Source: Actinomyces sp. oral taxon 170 str. F0386 (GTDB lineage: Bacteria; Actinomycetota; Actinomycetes; Actinomycetales; Actinomycetaceae). Taken from it: a DNA stretch of 64,000 bases. The notes below the pieces were generated by a model that was given only the letters and a program-made list of their open reading frames with translations, was not told the DNA's origin and made no database searches. Of this stretch, positions 63,940-64,000 are shown one piece after another. Every line of letters starts with the position of its first letter. Position 1 is the stretch's first letter. The stretch is taken from assembly GCF_000195595.1 (NCBI RefSeq), contig NZ_GL882506.1:39030-103029 (forward strand), read 5' to 3'. A program made the translations under genes and the position numbers.

Positions 63940-64000
63940 GTGCCGGGGGGCCAGCTGCTGTGGGCGCGGGTGTCTTGCCCCTGTCCTTAGATGATCCGGG

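Overview
The window looks like the chromosome of an oral-type Actinomyces (Actinomycetaceae). It is GC-rich, uses many GTG starts, and carries actinobacterial marker families (DUF3052, DUF3145, DUF3043, a FasR-type PucR regulator beside acpP-fabF, homodimeric-type aceE). The genus call is inference from gene content; no database was searched.

Positions 1 to about 17.45 kb form an accessory island. It opens with a 5'-truncated membrane histidine-kinase-like gene. An apparent operon follows (2.68-9.25 kb): a J-like/TPR membrane protein, an FtsK/EccC-type ATPase, three consecutive 84-93 aa helical proteins, a protein ending in a PD-(D/E)xK nuclease domain, a DUF6301-like probable immunity protein and a TY-Chap/YbjN-like chaperone. 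I read this as a candidate type VII-like secretion and toxin module. Behind it lie two HEPN proteins typical of abortive infection (9.37-12.31 kb), a membrane protein with an XRE regulator, a very AT-rich Firmicutes-derived cassette (TnpW remnant plus a RibD/DHFR-family gene) and several unknown genes.

From 16.8 to 29.93 kb the layout is governed by tRNA-targeting large serine recombinases. At tRNA-Leu(TAA) a recombinase lacks its catalytic domain and abuts a 910-bp IS5-like element (19104-20013). Host-like genes follow (MFS exporter, aminotransferase, DUF1266, YdeI-like). A 5.56-kb element then sits in tRNA-Val(TAC), bounded by 28-bp repeats at 24271 and 29829. The recombinase gene runs in frame through one repeat and a double-HTH gene runs in the same frame through the other, so excision would fuse them into one predicted 839-aa protein. 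Integration separates them and leaves the recombinase ending in antisense tRNA sequence.

From 30 to 64 kb the window is mostly ordinary chromosome: DUF3052, aceE, a DUF3060-like lipoprotein, aspA, fasR-acpP-fabF, DUF3145, def, DUF4956, tRNA-Asn with a methyltransferase scrap at its 3' side, dnaG, dgt, a decayed maltose locus (GH13-like protein, malE/malF/malG pseudogenes, intact LacI regulator), a glycerate kinase, an M20 dipeptidase, DUF3043, pyrD, a zinc metallopeptidase and a flavodoxin. It continues with a polyamine-type cluster (membrane spermidine synthase, DUF350, speD between two DUF4178 proteins with identical Gly-rich tails), and ends with a MerR regulator and an ABC ATPase.
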